DNA of 64,000 bases from Spirochaetaceae bacterium (lineage in GTDB: Bacteria; Spirochaetota; Leptospiria; Leptospirales; Leptonemataceae), in NCBI GenBank assembly GCA_002729885.1, contig PBUB01000004.1, forward strand, positions 186,001 through 250,000, given 5' to 3'. The notes beneath the pieces are model-generated. The model was not told the origin of the DNA. It saw nothing but the letters and a program-made list of their open reading frames with translations, and searched no databases. Of the stretch, positions 8,574 to 17,928 are shown in pieces. Position numbers and translations under genes: made by a program. Positions within the stretch are counted from its first letter, which is position 1; the number at the start of each line of letters is the position of its first letter.

Positions 8574-10390
8574 GACGAACAGAGCCCTGGAAAAGAGAAG
8601 AATCCAAGATTCTTCTCCGGGATGCTCTATTTCTAATCTTGATCCTATGGATCTCAGTATTTCTCGCAGAAGCCTATTTTGTAAGAGAGGATACTTCCCC
8701 TGTAGATCGAATCTTTATCTATCTGGTTCTCTTCATTCCACTGGGCACTCTGAACTTCCTGATTCTGTACTACTACAGGAATAAGAGGATTCGTCGCACA
8801 GGAAACCTGCGATCATCCCTGCGTTATCGACTGATGATTGCCTTTATGGTGGTTTCCATCTTTCCATCCATTCCAATCTTTCTGGTAAGTTCGGACAGGG
8901 TAGAAACCGTCATTGGAGTTCTGTTTTCCCTGGATTTTCGCGGAGGTTTGCTGGCTTCCGAAGATCTGTTGAAGCAACATGAGCTGGAAGAGACCAGAAG
9001 GTTCTCTGAATACGTGGCAGCCCGTCAGGGGTATCTGCCTTCTGTGGGCAACTGGCCGGGCACACTGGAAAAGGGTTTTGATGCGGAATCAGAAAGCATC
9101 TTCCTGATTGAAGGCTCCAGCGTACTGAAACGATTTGGAGAGCAACCGCTAAATCCGCTGGAATGGAGTTCCGTTCGCCGGGGCAACGACAAAGGTGCTC
9201 CCATATTTGCAGGCGTTTCTTCCAGTCGCAGGTATGCAGTTGTTACGGTCCCTACCGCCTCACCGGATCGCTACTATCTTATTACACGTCACCTCTACGC
9301 GGGCAACTCCAGATCTGAAGCCAGATTCCAGGACATAGTTAACCTGGTGGCTTCGGAAAAGGAAGAATGGGAGGAAAAGATACCCTACAATCTTCGTCTG
9401 GGTCTGGCCATCGCCTACGCAATGATGATTACGATAGCTCTGGGAGTAGCCATTGTACTGGCGCGTCAGATTTCGCATCCCATTGTTTCTCTGGCTGCGG
9501 CAACTCGCTCTGTAACCCAGGGAAAGCTGGACACCCGACTGGATATCAAGGCCGAAGGAGAAATCGGAATACTCATCGATAGCTTCAATCAGATGACCGA
9601 AGAGCTGCAAACCCTGAGAGGGCGATTGTTGCATTCTCAGAGGGTGGCTGCCTGGCAGGAAGTGGCTCGCAGACTGGCCCATGAAATCAAGAATCCTCTG
9701 ACTCCTATCCAGCTATCGGCAGAGCGAATGCTAAGGCGTCTCGATCGACCGGATAAAGGCAATCTGGAAGAAATCGTTCGATCCGGCGGAAGCACCATTC
9801 TGGAACAGGTGAATGTACTCAAGCATCTGGTGGAAGAATTCTCTAACTTTGCCCGCATGCCGGCACCAAGGCTGGAATACCATTCGCTTATGGAACTTCT
9901 TCAAGAGTCCACCCAGGCCTATGCCAATCTTCCGGATATTGATTTTGATCTAAAAGTCTCTCCTGATCTGCCGGAGCTGGCTCTGGACAGAAACCTGGTC
10001 ATCGGAATGATCAATAACCTGGTGCAGAATGCCATCGATGCCATTCGTTCCATGGAATGGGAAAGCGATGATACTCCGGAAAGACCCCTGATTCGTGTGG
10101 CAGCAGCACCGCATCTTCAGGCAGGCAAGCGATATGTACAGCTCACTATAGAAGACTCCGGGCCAGGAATAGAGGAAAATCAGAGGGAGCAGATATTTGA
10201 GCCATATTATACAACTAAAGGCGAAAAAGGGAATGGTCTGGGATTGGCCCTTGTAGAAAGAGCTGTGCTGGATCACAATGCCCGAATCTATGTCACTGGT
10301 TCCAGTCTGGGCGGAGCCGCATTTCGCGTGTTTTTCCCTGTGCCCGAGGACAGCCAGGGCGAAAGAGATATAATGGTATTTCCTGTATGA
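8570..10390 (+). CDS. ntrY: NtrY-type membrane sensor histidine kinase
   Basis: Membrane kinase pairing with the NtrX-type regulator just downstream. The start is a TTG overlapping the ptsH stop (TTGA). Three hydrophobic segments (about 15-36, 44-66, 89-107), an extracytoplasmic region, a fourth segment (about 281-299), and HAMP define the membrane part. The dimerisation box LAHEIKNPLTP puts the phospho-His at 371. The ATPase domain shows NLVQNAID, EDSGPGIEEN and KGNGLGLALV. Length 606, shorter than typical NtrY (about 730), and no clear PAS domain is visible between HAMP and HisKA. The signal sensed is unknown. Confidence 0.88.
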   Translation: MRRTEPWKREESKILLRDALFLILILWISVFLAEAYFVREDTSPVDRIFIYLVLFIPLGTLNFLILYYYRNKRIRRTGNLRSSLRYRLMIAFMVVSIFPSIPIFLVSSDRVETVIGVLFSLDFRGGLLASEDLLKQHELEETRRFSEYVAARQGYLPSVGNWPGTLEKGFDAESESIFLIEGSSVLKRFGEQPLNPLEWSSVRRGNDKGAPIFAGVSSSRRYAVVTVPTASPDRYYLITRHLYAGNSRSEARFQDIVNLVASEKEEWEEKIPYNLRLGLAIAYAMMITIALGVAIVLARQISHPIVSLAAATRSVTQGKLDTRLDIKAEGEIGILIDSFNQMTEELQTLRGRLLHSQRVAAWQEVARRLAHEIKNPLTPIQLSAERMLRRLDRPDKGNLEEIVRSGGSTILEQVNVLKHLVEEFSNFARMPAPRLEYHSLMELLQESTQAYANLPDIDFDLKVSPDLPELALDRNLVIGMINNLVQNAIDAIRSMEWESDDTPERPLIRVAAAPHLQAGKRYVQLTIEDSGPGIEENQREQIFEPYYTTKGEKGNGLGLALVERAVLDHNARIYVTGSSLGGAAFRVFFPVPEDSQGERDIMVFPV

Positions 10391-11742
10391 CAATTTACAT
10401 AGTGGACGACGATCAAAGCATTCGCTCCTCATTGCGGGCCATTCTGGAAGACGAAGACTTCTCCGTTGAAGATTTTGCCACCGGACGTGCCATGCTCAAG
10501 AATCTGAAAACCCAGAGACCGGATATGATCCTTCTGGATGTCTGGATGGGCAAAGAAGACGGTCTGGAAATCCTGGATAAGATTCGCGCAGAGTATCCGG
10601 CTTTACCTGTATTGATGATCAGCGGGCATGGAACCATCGAACAGGCAGTAACCGCCACCAAGAAGGGTGCCATAGATTTTCTGGAAAAGCCTTTGAGTCT
10701 GGACATTGTATTGGAGAGAATCAATTCCATTCTTCAGATTCCAGCCACCAACGGGGCGAAAAAGACAGAAATCAAGCTGGGGTTCGATGAAATCATCGGT
10801 CAATCCGAACAGATTCAAAAAGTGAAGCAATCCATATCCCAGGCAGCCCGCACCAACGCCCGGGTCTTTATCTATGGCGAAAACGGTACTGGAAAGGAAC
10901 TTGTAGCCCGGGCTATATATCGCAATTCCAAACGAGCAGAAAACCCTTTCGTGGATGTAAACTGCGCTGCCATTCCCGGAGAACTTATCGAAAGCGAGCT
11001 GTTCGGGCATGAAAAGGGTGCCTTTACCGGCGCATCAGAGAGGCGAATTGGCAAATTCGAGCAGGCCAACGGTGGGACACTCTTTCTGGATGAGATCTGC
11101 GATATGTCGCTGGCCACCCAGGCTAGAGTGCTTCGCGTCCTTGAAGAACAACGATTCAGTCGCGTAGGATCCACAGAAACCATTGAAGTGGATGTTCGTA
11201 TTATCGCAGCCACAAACATCGATCCACTCCAGGCTATTAAAGAAGGAAAGTTTCGCGAGGATCTTTACTTTCGCTTGAATGTAATTCCCATTGTAATGCC
11301 AGCTCTTCGCGAAAGACCCGGAGACATTTCTCTACTTCTGGATCATTTCCTGCGACAATCCCTGAAGGAAAATCAGATCGATCCAAGAACATTTACCCAG
11401 GGGGCTCTGGAAGCTCTCACTCATTATCCCTGGCCTGGAAATGTGAGAGAACTAAAGAACGTTGTGGAGCGGATCGCCATACTTTCAGAGGGCCCGGAAA
11501 TCACAGAAACAGAAGTGCAACTGCATTTGCGACAGTTTCCTGTGGAAGGCGAGGGTAACGATGGTCCTCTGTCCTCGGATCTTAAAACGGCACGCAAGGA
11601 ATTCGAAAAGGATTATATTATGCGCGCTCTCAAGCAGAATGATAAAAATATTAGCCAGACAGCACGATTTTTGGGTCTGGAAAGAACCCACTTGCATAGA
11701 AAGATCAAATCCTTGAAAATCGACCTGGACCAGATTCAATGA
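10387..11742 (+). CDS. ntrX: NtrX-type sigma-54-dependent response regulator
   Basis: Receiver (1-120, phospho-Asp51 in ILLDVW) plus AAA+ domain plus C-terminal Fis-type helix-turn-helix. Walker A is GENGTGKE, and the sigma-54 contact loop GAFTGA is intact, so it should activate RpoN promoters. The HTH (ISQTARFLGLERTHLHRKIKSL-type) ends the protein at residue 451. ATG overlaps the ntrY stop by four bases, indicating coupled expression. Being in the same run as rpoN suggests the cell keeps sigma-54 and one activator together. Target genes cannot be told from this window. Confidence 0.93.
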   Translation: MTIYIVDDDQSIRSSLRAILEDEDFSVEDFATGRAMLKNLKTQRPDMILLDVWMGKEDGLEILDKIRAEYPALPVLMISGHGTIEQAVTATKKGAIDFLEKPLSLDIVLERINSILQIPATNGAKKTEIKLGFDEIIGQSEQIQKVKQSISQAARTNARVFIYGENGTGKELVARAIYRNSKRAENPFVDVNCAAIPGELIESELFGHEKGAFTGASERRIGKFEQANGGTLFLDEICDMSLATQARVLRVLEEQRFSRVGSTETIEVDVRIIAATNIDPLQAIKEGKFREDLYFRLNVIPIVMPALRERPGDISLLLDHFLRQSLKENQIDPRTFTQGALEALTHYPWPGNVRELKNVVERIAILSEGPEITETEVQLHLRQFPVEGEGNDGPLSSDLKTARKEFEKDYIMRALKQNDKNISQTARFLGLERTHLHRKIKSLKIDLDQIQ

Positions 11743-11752
11743 TAGGCGTTCA

Positions 11753-12700
11753 ATGATAGGTGAGGAAAAAAAAGACAGGAATCTTCCACAACCCCTGGAT
11801 GAGATGGAAGATATCCTCCAGGATCTGGGTCAGGTGCTGGAAAATGAGAATCTGATCTGGACCACGGAAGGTCAGACCAGACCGGAACATTTCGATTTCT
11901 CTGGAATGGCCGATCTTCTTCGTTCAGCTTTTCACAATGCATCCACAGACTATTCTGAGTCATCCACCGTCAGCTCTGCCGGAGGAAGGACAGATTCAGC
12001 TTCCGAAGATCGCCAGAAGAACCTATCAGCAGGCAGGAAGCCAGGGCCTCCGGCGAATCTGCAACTGGCAGCCAATCAAAAATGCACTTTATGCAGCGAT
12101 CGTATCTATGCCACGAGACGATTCTATATCCAGGGGCGAAAACCTGTACTGGTAGTTCATTTCGAAGGTCCCTTTGGAAAGCAAACGGAAGCCCGGGATC
12201 GCAGCCAGAAGCTCTATTTTGCCAGTGAGCAGGAGGACGATCTGTTTCGCCGGATGGTGGAACGCATGGGCCTTTCTATGGAAGATCTGCATTTCCAGCA
12301 ATTACCGGCCTGCCATTTCGTATCCGAAACCAGCACCGCGGATGACTGGAACGAAAGGACCCTGAACTGCCTTACCCATCTGGAAGATACAATCAAACGA
12401 GAATCAATAAAACTTGCTCTGATTACCGGTCCAGCAGCGGTACTGCTTTTTGGGGAAGAAGGGGCCAAGCAATTCTCAGAATCCGGCGAAGTGATTCAGA
12501 TGCCTGTTCTTTCCCAGCAGATTGGTGCTGTAGTAGTGCGAAGTCCGGCTGCACTGCTTTCCCTGGAAGGTAGAACCAGAAAGGCCCAGGCCAGCGGTGA
12601 CGATGCCTCCTACAAGACAGCCAGAGAGCAAGAAATCAAAGTGAAAAAGCAAATACTTTCCAGTCTGGAAAAGGCCTTTTCATTGCCAGAACTGACATAA
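11753..12700 (+). CDS. UDG-superfamily-like Fe-S protein with degraded active site
   Basis: 315 residues; no plain family match by eye, but the layout follows family 4 uracil-DNA glycosylases. An acidic, low-complexity N-terminus (1-105) precedes CTLC (111, 114), a beta strand VLVVHFEGP, a helix with MVERMGL, LPACHF (Cys187), LNCLTHLEDTI (Cys206), strand LALITGPAAVLLFG and finally RSPAALLS. The four cysteines are the only ones in the protein and have the order and rough spacing of the UDG 4Fe-4S site. In active enzymes the strand motif reads GE(G/A)PG and the last one HP(A/S); here both key residues are lost (His to Ser at the second). It is probably a non-catalytic DNA- or nucleotide-binding relative. 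It lies 10 bp after ntrX and 11 bp before priA. Confidence 0.55.
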   Translation: MIGEEKKDRNLPQPLDEMEDILQDLGQVLENENLIWTTEGQTRPEHFDFSGMADLLRSAFHNASTDYSESSTVSSAGGRTDSASEDRQKNLSAGRKPGPPANLQLAANQKCTLCSDRIYATRRFYIQGRKPVLVVHFEGPFGKQTEARDRSQKLYFASEQEDDLFRRMVERMGLSMEDLHFQQLPACHFVSETSTADDWNERTLNCLTHLEDTIKRESIKLALITGPAAVLLFGEEGAKQFSESGEVIQMPVLSQQIGAVVVRSPAALLSLEGRTRKAQASGDDASYKTAREQEIKVKKQILSSLEKAFSLPELT

Positions 12701-12711
12701 TCCTGCCATCT

Positions 12712-14697
12712 GTGTTCGATCGCTTCGCACGAGTTCTATTCCGATTACCCCTGGACCGTGCCCTGGACTACCGCATTGCTCCGGATATGGAGCCAGAGAT
12801 TGGAAGCCGGGTTCAGGTAAAACTGAACAATCGAGAAGAAATCGGTATCGTATGCGAAATGACAGATACCGCAGAATCAGATCGGGTGCTGGACATTGAA
12901 GCTGTACTGGACCCGTTGCCGGTGGTGACAAAAGATCAGATTGAACTGGCAGACAGACTTGCGGACTACTACATTTGCGGACCTGGAGAAGGGCTCTTCA
13001 AGATGTTTCCTTCCCCCCCGGTTTCCTTTCAGACCACCTCATCACGAAATTTCAAGATACCGGACATAGAGGCTGCTCCCGCACCCAGCCCCAGACATAC
13101 CCTCAACCAGGAACAGTCTGCCATCTATCAGGAAATTAAGAAAAACCATAAGGCCGGCCGGATGCATCTATTGCATGGAATCACCGGCTCGGGAAAAACA
13201 GAAGTCTATATTCATTTGATGCGCGATGCTCTTCTTGAAGGGAGGGGCGCCCTGCTGCTGGTTCCGGAGATTGCACTTACGGTTCAGATGATCCAGAGGC
13301 TTCAGGAAGTGTTTGGTTCTGCCATCGCACTTTTGCATTCAGGGCTGCCCGCAAAAGAGCGATTCTTGAATTATCTGTCTGTCATCCAGAAGAAGCGAAG
13401 ACTTGTGGTGGGCACAAGATCCGCAATATTTGCACCGGTGGATGCGCTGAAATACATCATCATCGATGAAGAACATGATAGCTCCTACCGGGAAAATAGC
13501 GCTCCCAGATACGATGCCCGGTTACTGGCTCGCTGGATCGCAAACTCCAGGGATGCCATGATTATCGCGGGATCCGCCACTCCCAGACTGGAAAGTCGGC
13601 GTGCCTGCCAGACTCATCCAGAACTATTTCATTACCATTCCATTTCCGGTCGAGCAGCCGGCAGCCTGCCGCAGGTGCAGGTTCTTCAGGCTCCCACAAA
13701 TCAAAATCCCATTTCCGGACAATTGATCACAGAGATAGAGAAGAATCTAAAAAATGGACAGCAAACCATTCTGCTTTTGAATCGGAGAGGATATCAGCCA
13801 TTCATTTACTGCGATAACTGCGCCAGTACCATCAAATGCCCCCGCTGTTCTGTTACTCTTCACTTTCACAAACCAGACATCCTTCTATGTCATTATTGCG
13901 CCTACAATGCGCGAAACGATGGAACCTGTCCGCAGTGTGGCGGAAAGACAAAAGCCACTGGCACAGGCGTTCAGCGATTGGAGGAGTTCCTGGCATCTCG
14001 TTTCCTGGATGCAAGAATTGAACGAGTGGATACAGATACATCCAAGGGAGGCAAGAATCTACAGGATTCATTGCACCGATTCTTTCGCAAGGAACTTGAT
14101 ATACTCATGGGGACTCAGATGATTGCCAAAGGCCTGGATGCTCCGGATGTTACCCTGGTAGGCGTCCTGCAGGCCGACCAGGGTCTTATGCTTTCCGACT
14201 ATCGCGCCCAGGAACGAACGTTTTCTCTTCTAATGCAGGTGGCGGGGCGAGCAGGCAGAGGGCAGTTCCAGGGCCGGGTTATCATTGAAGCCTTGAATCC
14301 GGAGCATTCTGTAATTCATATGGCTGCAGCCCAGGACTATGCAAGGTTCTATGACGCAGAATTAAGACTAAGGAGTGCCACAAATTATCCGCCGTTTTGC
14401 AGACTTCTTAGATTCTTGATTCGATCACCGGATCAGGAATATGCAGAACAGAAGATCGATGAACTGGCGGAACTTCTGGAAAGCACCCTGGCGTCCGAAA
14501 GCGATGCACTGGAAATCCTGGGTCCGGCTCCTGCTCCGATTGAAAGAATCCATGATCAGTACAGAATGCATATCCTGGTGAAAACTCGTAGCTATGAAAG
14601 AATTCGACCGGCACTGAGAGCCATGCTGGAATCATTTCGTCCTGGACTGCGAAAGGGGCATCTGGAGTTTGAACCGGATCCCCAGGATGTGGTTTAG
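12712..14697 (+). CDS. priA: Primosomal replication helicase PriA
   Basis: Restarts replication at stalled forks by loading the primosome. GTG start, 661 residues. After the N-terminal DNA-binding domain comes Walker A GITGSGKTEVY (about 158), DEEH box motif IIDEEHDSSY, then the zinc-binding insert with eight cysteines in four CxxC pairs (CDNC, CPRC, CHYC, CPQC), and helicase motifs V-VI (GTQMIAKGLD, QVAGRAGRG). All parts are intact. The preceding UDG-like gene may be co-transcribed with it. Confidence 0.96.
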   Translation: MFDRFARVLFRLPLDRALDYRIAPDMEPEIGSRVQVKLNNREEIGIVCEMTDTAESDRVLDIEAVLDPLPVVTKDQIELADRLADYYICGPGEGLFKMFPSPPVSFQTTSSRNFKIPDIEAAPAPSPRHTLNQEQSAIYQEIKKNHKAGRMHLLHGITGSGKTEVYIHLMRDALLEGRGALLLVPEIALTVQMIQRLQEVFGSAIALLHSGLPAKERFLNYLSVIQKKRRLVVGTRSAIFAPVDALKYIIIDEEHDSSYRENSAPRYDARLLARWIANSRDAMIIAGSATPRLESRRACQTHPELFHYHSISGRAAGSLPQVQVLQAPTNQNPISGQLITEIEKNLKNGQQTILLLNRRGYQPFIYCDNCASTIKCPRCSVTLHFHKPDILLCHYCAYNARNDGTCPQCGGKTKATGTGVQRLEEFLASRFLDARIERVDTDTSKGGKNLQDSLHRFFRKELDILMGTQMIAKGLDAPDVTLVGVLQADQGLMLSDYRAQERTFSLLMQVAGRAGRGQFQGRVIIEALNPEHSVIHMAAAQDYARFYDAELRLRSATNYPPFCRLLRFLIRSPDQEYAEQKIDELAELLESTLASESDALEILGPAPAPIERIHDQYRMHILVKTRSYERIRPALRAMLESFRPGLRKGHLEFEPDPQDVV

Positions 14698-14737
14698 ATT
14701 CTGCCTTATCCGGGTATCTACTCCGGGAAGTTGACAT

Positions 14738-15721
14738 ATGAAATTAGGATATATGGGCACTCCAGAAATCAGCGCCGAGTTACTCAAGGCCCTACTTGAG
14801 GCTGGCCATAAATTGGAGTTCGTAGTTTCGAATCCGGATCGCCCAAAAGGTCGGTCCGGCACTCCGCTACCCTCGGCCGTAAGTGAGGTGGCCCTGGAAA
14901 ACCAATTGAATCTCCTTCGACCGGAAAAGCCTGGAGAAATTCTGGATCAGGTAAACTCAATCCCGGTGGATGCAGTCATCGTATTCGCCTATGGTTCCAT
15001 CCTGCCAGCGGGGTTTCTGAATCTTGGCCGCCTGGGAATTTTCAATCTCCATGGATCGCTGCTTCCCGAGCTTCGGGGGGCCAGCCCCATTCAAAGCGCC
15101 CTTTTACAGGGACTGAACCGTACCGGCTGGTCCTTTCAGTTTGTTTCGCAGAAAATGGACTGCGGCGATGTGGTGGCCGAAGCTTCTCTGGAAATCCTGC
15201 CGGATGAAACCGCCGATGAGCTCACAGAAAGAATGGTGCCTGCGGGAATCGCTCTGGTACTCAATACTTTAAAGGACCTTGAGAACCTGGCATCCAGAGC
15301 CAGAAAGCAGGATGAATCCAGAGCCACATACTGTAGAAAGATCCTTCCGGAGCATAGCTACATTGACTGGAGTCGACCGGCCCAGGAGATCCATAACCAA
15401 ATCCGGGGAATGAATCCCAGACCGGTAGCCCGAACCGAACTGGAGGGCCGGCTGTTCAAGATCTACAGAAGCCGAATTCTGGATTCTGCTGAGCTTGCAG
15501 CCCTTGAGAATGAAAAGCAATTGATGGCAAGGGCCCCTGGAGATCTGCTGTCTTTTAGACTGGATGGCAGGCCTGCTTTGCTCGTAACTACCGGGCAAAA
15601 TCAGATCCTGCAGATTCTATCGCTACAGCCGCAAAACAAAAAGCAGATGGATGCGGCTTCATTTCTGAACGGGCATAAGATTCAACCCGGTCAGCGATTT
15701 GTCATTCCAGCGGAGATCTGA
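14738..15721 (+). CDS. fmt: Methionyl-tRNA formyltransferase
   Basis: Formylates initiator Met-tRNA using 10-formyl-tetrahydrofolate. 327 residues with N-terminal Rossmann-like part (KLGYMGTPEISA), catalytic motif FNLHGSLLPELRGASPI and the conserved Asp in KMDCGDVV; the C-terminal beta-barrel begins near residue 210 (IRGMNPRPVA). Usually fmt is paired with def, but here it follows priA, the same order often seen as priA-def-fmt with def missing. The downstream PASTA gene starts two bases after its stop. Confidence 0.95.
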   Translation: MKLGYMGTPEISAELLKALLEAGHKLEFVVSNPDRPKGRSGTPLPSAVSEVALENQLNLLRPEKPGEILDQVNSIPVDAVIVFAYGSILPAGFLNLGRLGIFNLHGSLLPELRGASPIQSALLQGLNRTGWSFQFVSQKMDCGDVVAEASLEILPDETADELTERMVPAGIALVLNTLKDLENLASRARKQDESRATYCRKILPEHSYIDWSRPAQEIHNQIRGMNPRPVARTELEGRLFKIYRSRILDSAELAALENEKQLMARAPGDLLSFRLDGRPALLVTTGQNQILQILSLQPQNKKQMDAASFLNGHKIQPGQRFVIPAEI

Positions 15722-15722
15722 A

Positions 15723-16712
15723 GTGCAATACTTAAAGACCCTTTTACAGACCCTATTTCCCGTAATCGTAGCAGCCGCCGTTTTCGTACTGATCACGGTC
15801 ACAATTTTCCTGATACGGTCCGAAGATCCAGGAAGCTTTGCCCTCCAGGATTACCGGGGACAGTACTATATCAATGTCCATAACGATCTGCATCGCCGCA
15901 GGTTGAGAGTAGAAATCGAGAAGAGAAACTTTCCGGATCGGCCGGAAGGGATCATTCTGGATCAGAACATCAGCCCGGGCACCATTGTAGAACCGCGACA
16001 GAACCTGCGACTGGTAGTGAATCAGCATCAGCCATTACTTACCGTTCCGGATCTTGTGGGCACAGGACAGGCTGGCATCAGTGCAGCGCTGGAACGAATC
16101 GTAATAGGCGATCAGGTCTATTCCCTTTCCCGGGGTAGCACTTCGCTGGTCTTCGATGATGGGGTTCCTGAAGGGACCATCCTGGCCCAGTCGCCGCTGC
16201 CCGGTCAGAAAGTGGATCCGGATTTCCCGGTGGATTTCCTGGTGGCCACATCCCATCCCTATCGCGGAAAGCAGGTTACCCCTGCGGAACTGAAGGAACT
16301 GCCGGTGGATCTGGCCTATGAGTTTCTGCTTCGAACAGGGACATCCTTTACCATAAAAGAAATACTCCGCCCGGAACGCCCCTTCGAGCAGGGACGAGTG
16401 GCTGAAGCCCGCCAGACAGGAAAGGACCTGTTTGAACTGGATGTATATTTTCAAAAGCCTTCCGCTGCCTTTGCCTCTGGCTATGAGCAGGAAACTGTGG
16501 AAATTCCTCAGGAGTACCGCGGCGAAAAGATGTGTTCCCTGTATCATTATCCGGAAAGTGACCCTCAGAGCAGAAAGGCAATCTTCCGTCAGAAACTATC
16601 GTCGGAGTCAGCTACTGTAGTTTTCTTTCGAAGGAACACAGAAGTGCTCGAATTAAGATGCGATAACAAGGTGGTGAGCCGAAAGACATTGAGTCCCGAT
16701 TTTTCAGGATAA
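15723..16712 (+). CDS. Membrane-anchored PASTA-domain protein
   Basis: One N-terminal transmembrane helix (about residues 10-29) followed by extracytoplasmic PASTA-like repeats: RRLRVEIEKRNFPDRPEG-type, then LTVPDLVGTGQAGISAALE, and VPEGTILAQSPLPGQKVDPD. PASTA domains usually bind muropeptides or cell-wall precursors. No kinase or transpeptidase domain is attached, so it is a stand-alone PASTA protein, a class I recall beside fmt in Leptospira. The start is set at GTG 15723, eight bases after GGAG; a TTG at 15699 inside fmt is less likely. Length 329. Confidence 0.75.
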   Translation: MQYLKTLLQTLFPVIVAAAVFVLITVTIFLIRSEDPGSFALQDYRGQYYINVHNDLHRRRLRVEIEKRNFPDRPEGIILDQNISPGTIVEPRQNLRLVVNQHQPLLTVPDLVGTGQAGISAALERIVIGDQVYSLSRGSTSLVFDDGVPEGTILAQSPLPGQKVDPDFPVDFLVATSHPYRGKQVTPAELKELPVDLAYEFLLRTGTSFTIKEILRPERPFEQGRVAEARQTGKDLFELDVYFQKPSAAFASGYEQETVEIPQEYRGEKMCSLYHYPESDPQSRKAIFRQKLSSESATVVFFRRNTEVLELRCDNKVVSRKTLSPDFSG

Positions 16713-16745
16713 GCATTAGATAAGATTTAGGAGAAAGTAGACACT

Positions 16746-17414
16746 ATGGATTTGTCCCCATCAATTCTGGCTGCAGATCTCACAGATCTAAAGGGTAGCC
16801 TAAAGGATCTGGAAGGTAGAGTAGAATACCTTCATATGGATGTAATGGATGGACACTTTGTTCCTACACTTTCTTTCGGGGAGCTCTACACCAAACTTCT
16901 GAAACAGCATACGGACATCCCGCTGGATGTACATCTGATGGTCTCTCAGCCAGAGAAAGAGGTGCCCAAGTATTTCCCTCTGAATCCCGCCAACATTACA
17001 TTTCACGTAGAGGCCACTGATTTTGGTGTCCGCCTGGCCCGAGAAATTCGCAAGAATGGAATAAAGGCCGGGGTCTCTTTGAATCCAGCCACACCGCTCT
17101 CCAGTCTGGATTATCTCCTGGATGAGATCGACCTGGTGCTCATAATGAGTGTGGAACCAGGTTTTTACGGCCAGAGCTTCATCGATTCCAGCCTGGGCAA
17201 AATCGAAAAACTGAAGGATATGATTGGGGACCGAGACATCACCATCGAGGTGGATGGCGGAATCGATGCCAGTAATGTAGGTCAGATTCTTCAGGCCGGG
17301 GCCAGAAGGATTGTAGCCGGTTCGGCCTGCTTCAAAGGAGGGGACATTCCAGGCAACATTGCACGATTGAGGGATGCCGCTTCAGTTTCTGTTGACACCA
17401 AACATGCGTCATAA
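16746..17414 (+). CDS. rpe: Ribulose-phosphate 3-epimerase
   Basis: Interconverts ribulose-5-phosphate and xylulose-5-phosphate in the pentose phosphate pathway. 222 residues, standard length. TIM-barrel motifs with the metal ligands and catalytic acids are visible: [39 protein letters not shown] and EVDGGID. SD AGGAGA precedes the ATG. It leads directly into rpsP after 11 bp. Confidence 0.96.
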   Translation: MDLSPSILAADLTDLKGSLKDLEGRVEYLHMDVMDGHFVPTLSFGELYTKLLKQHTDIPLDVHLMVSQPEKEVPKYFPLNPANITFHVEATDFGVRLAREIRKNGIKAGVSLNPATPLSSLDYLLDEIDLVLIMSVEPGFYGQSFIDSSLGKIEKLKDMIGDRDITIEVDGGIDASNVGQILQAGARRIVAGSACFKGGDIPGNIARLRDAASVSVDTKHAS

Positions 17415-17425
17415 TTTCTCGGTTT

Positions 17426-17668
17426 GTGGTTAAAATTCGTTTACAGAGATACGGAACCAAGAAGAAACCCTTCTACAGAATCGTAGCGGCAGATTCCCGC
17501 TATCCTCGAGATGGCCGGTTCATCGAGCAGATTGGTTATTACAACCCCATCGCTTTTGATGCATCCTGCGTTCTTAAAGAGGAGCGAGTGAAGCACTGGT
17601 TGCAATCCGGCGCCCAGCCCACCGATTCCGTTCGATCTTTGCTGAAGAAACAAGGTCTTCTCAGCTAA
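17426..17668 (+). CDS. rpsP: 30S ribosomal protein S16
   Basis: Ribosomal protein S16, 80 residues, with the family opening [19 protein letters not shown] and [23 protein letters not shown] start, 11 bp after rpe. First gene of the common rpsP-khpA-rimM-trmD-rplS translation cluster. Confidence 0.97.
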   Translation: MVKIRLQRYGTKKKPFYRIVAADSRYPRDGRFIEQIGYYNPIAFDASCVLKEERVKHWLQSGAQPTDSVRSLLKKQGLLS

Positions 17669-17688
17669 GATATTTTCAGGAGTTTCCT

Positions 17689-17928
17689 ATGTCCCAGGCT
17701 ACCGTCTTCATTGAATATGTACTGGAAAACATTGTTTCCAGCCCCGAGCAACTCAAACTGACCGAGATTGAGGGGCCCGAGGAGTCCATCATTGAAGTGC
17801 GCGTGGCCGATGAGGATGTGGGCAAGGTCATTGGCAAAGCAGGAAGCGTGGCCCGAGCGCTACGCAACGTGGTTAACGCTGTAGGCCTGAAAGATGACGC
17901 TAACTACAGCGTAGAAATCATCGATTGA
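17689..17928 (+). CDS. khpA: KH-domain RNA-binding protein KhpA
   Basis: Small single-KH-domain protein (79 residues) that in other bacteria pairs with KhpB and binds many RNAs. The KH signature GKVIGKAGSVARALRNVV is clear near residues 46-63. SD AGGAG lies ahead of the ATG. Position between rpsP and rimM is the classic one for this gene. Confidence 0.92.
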   Translation: MSQATVFIEYVLENIVSSPEQLKLTEIEGPEESIIEVRVADEDVGKVIGKAGSVARALRNVVNAVGLKDDANYSVEIID

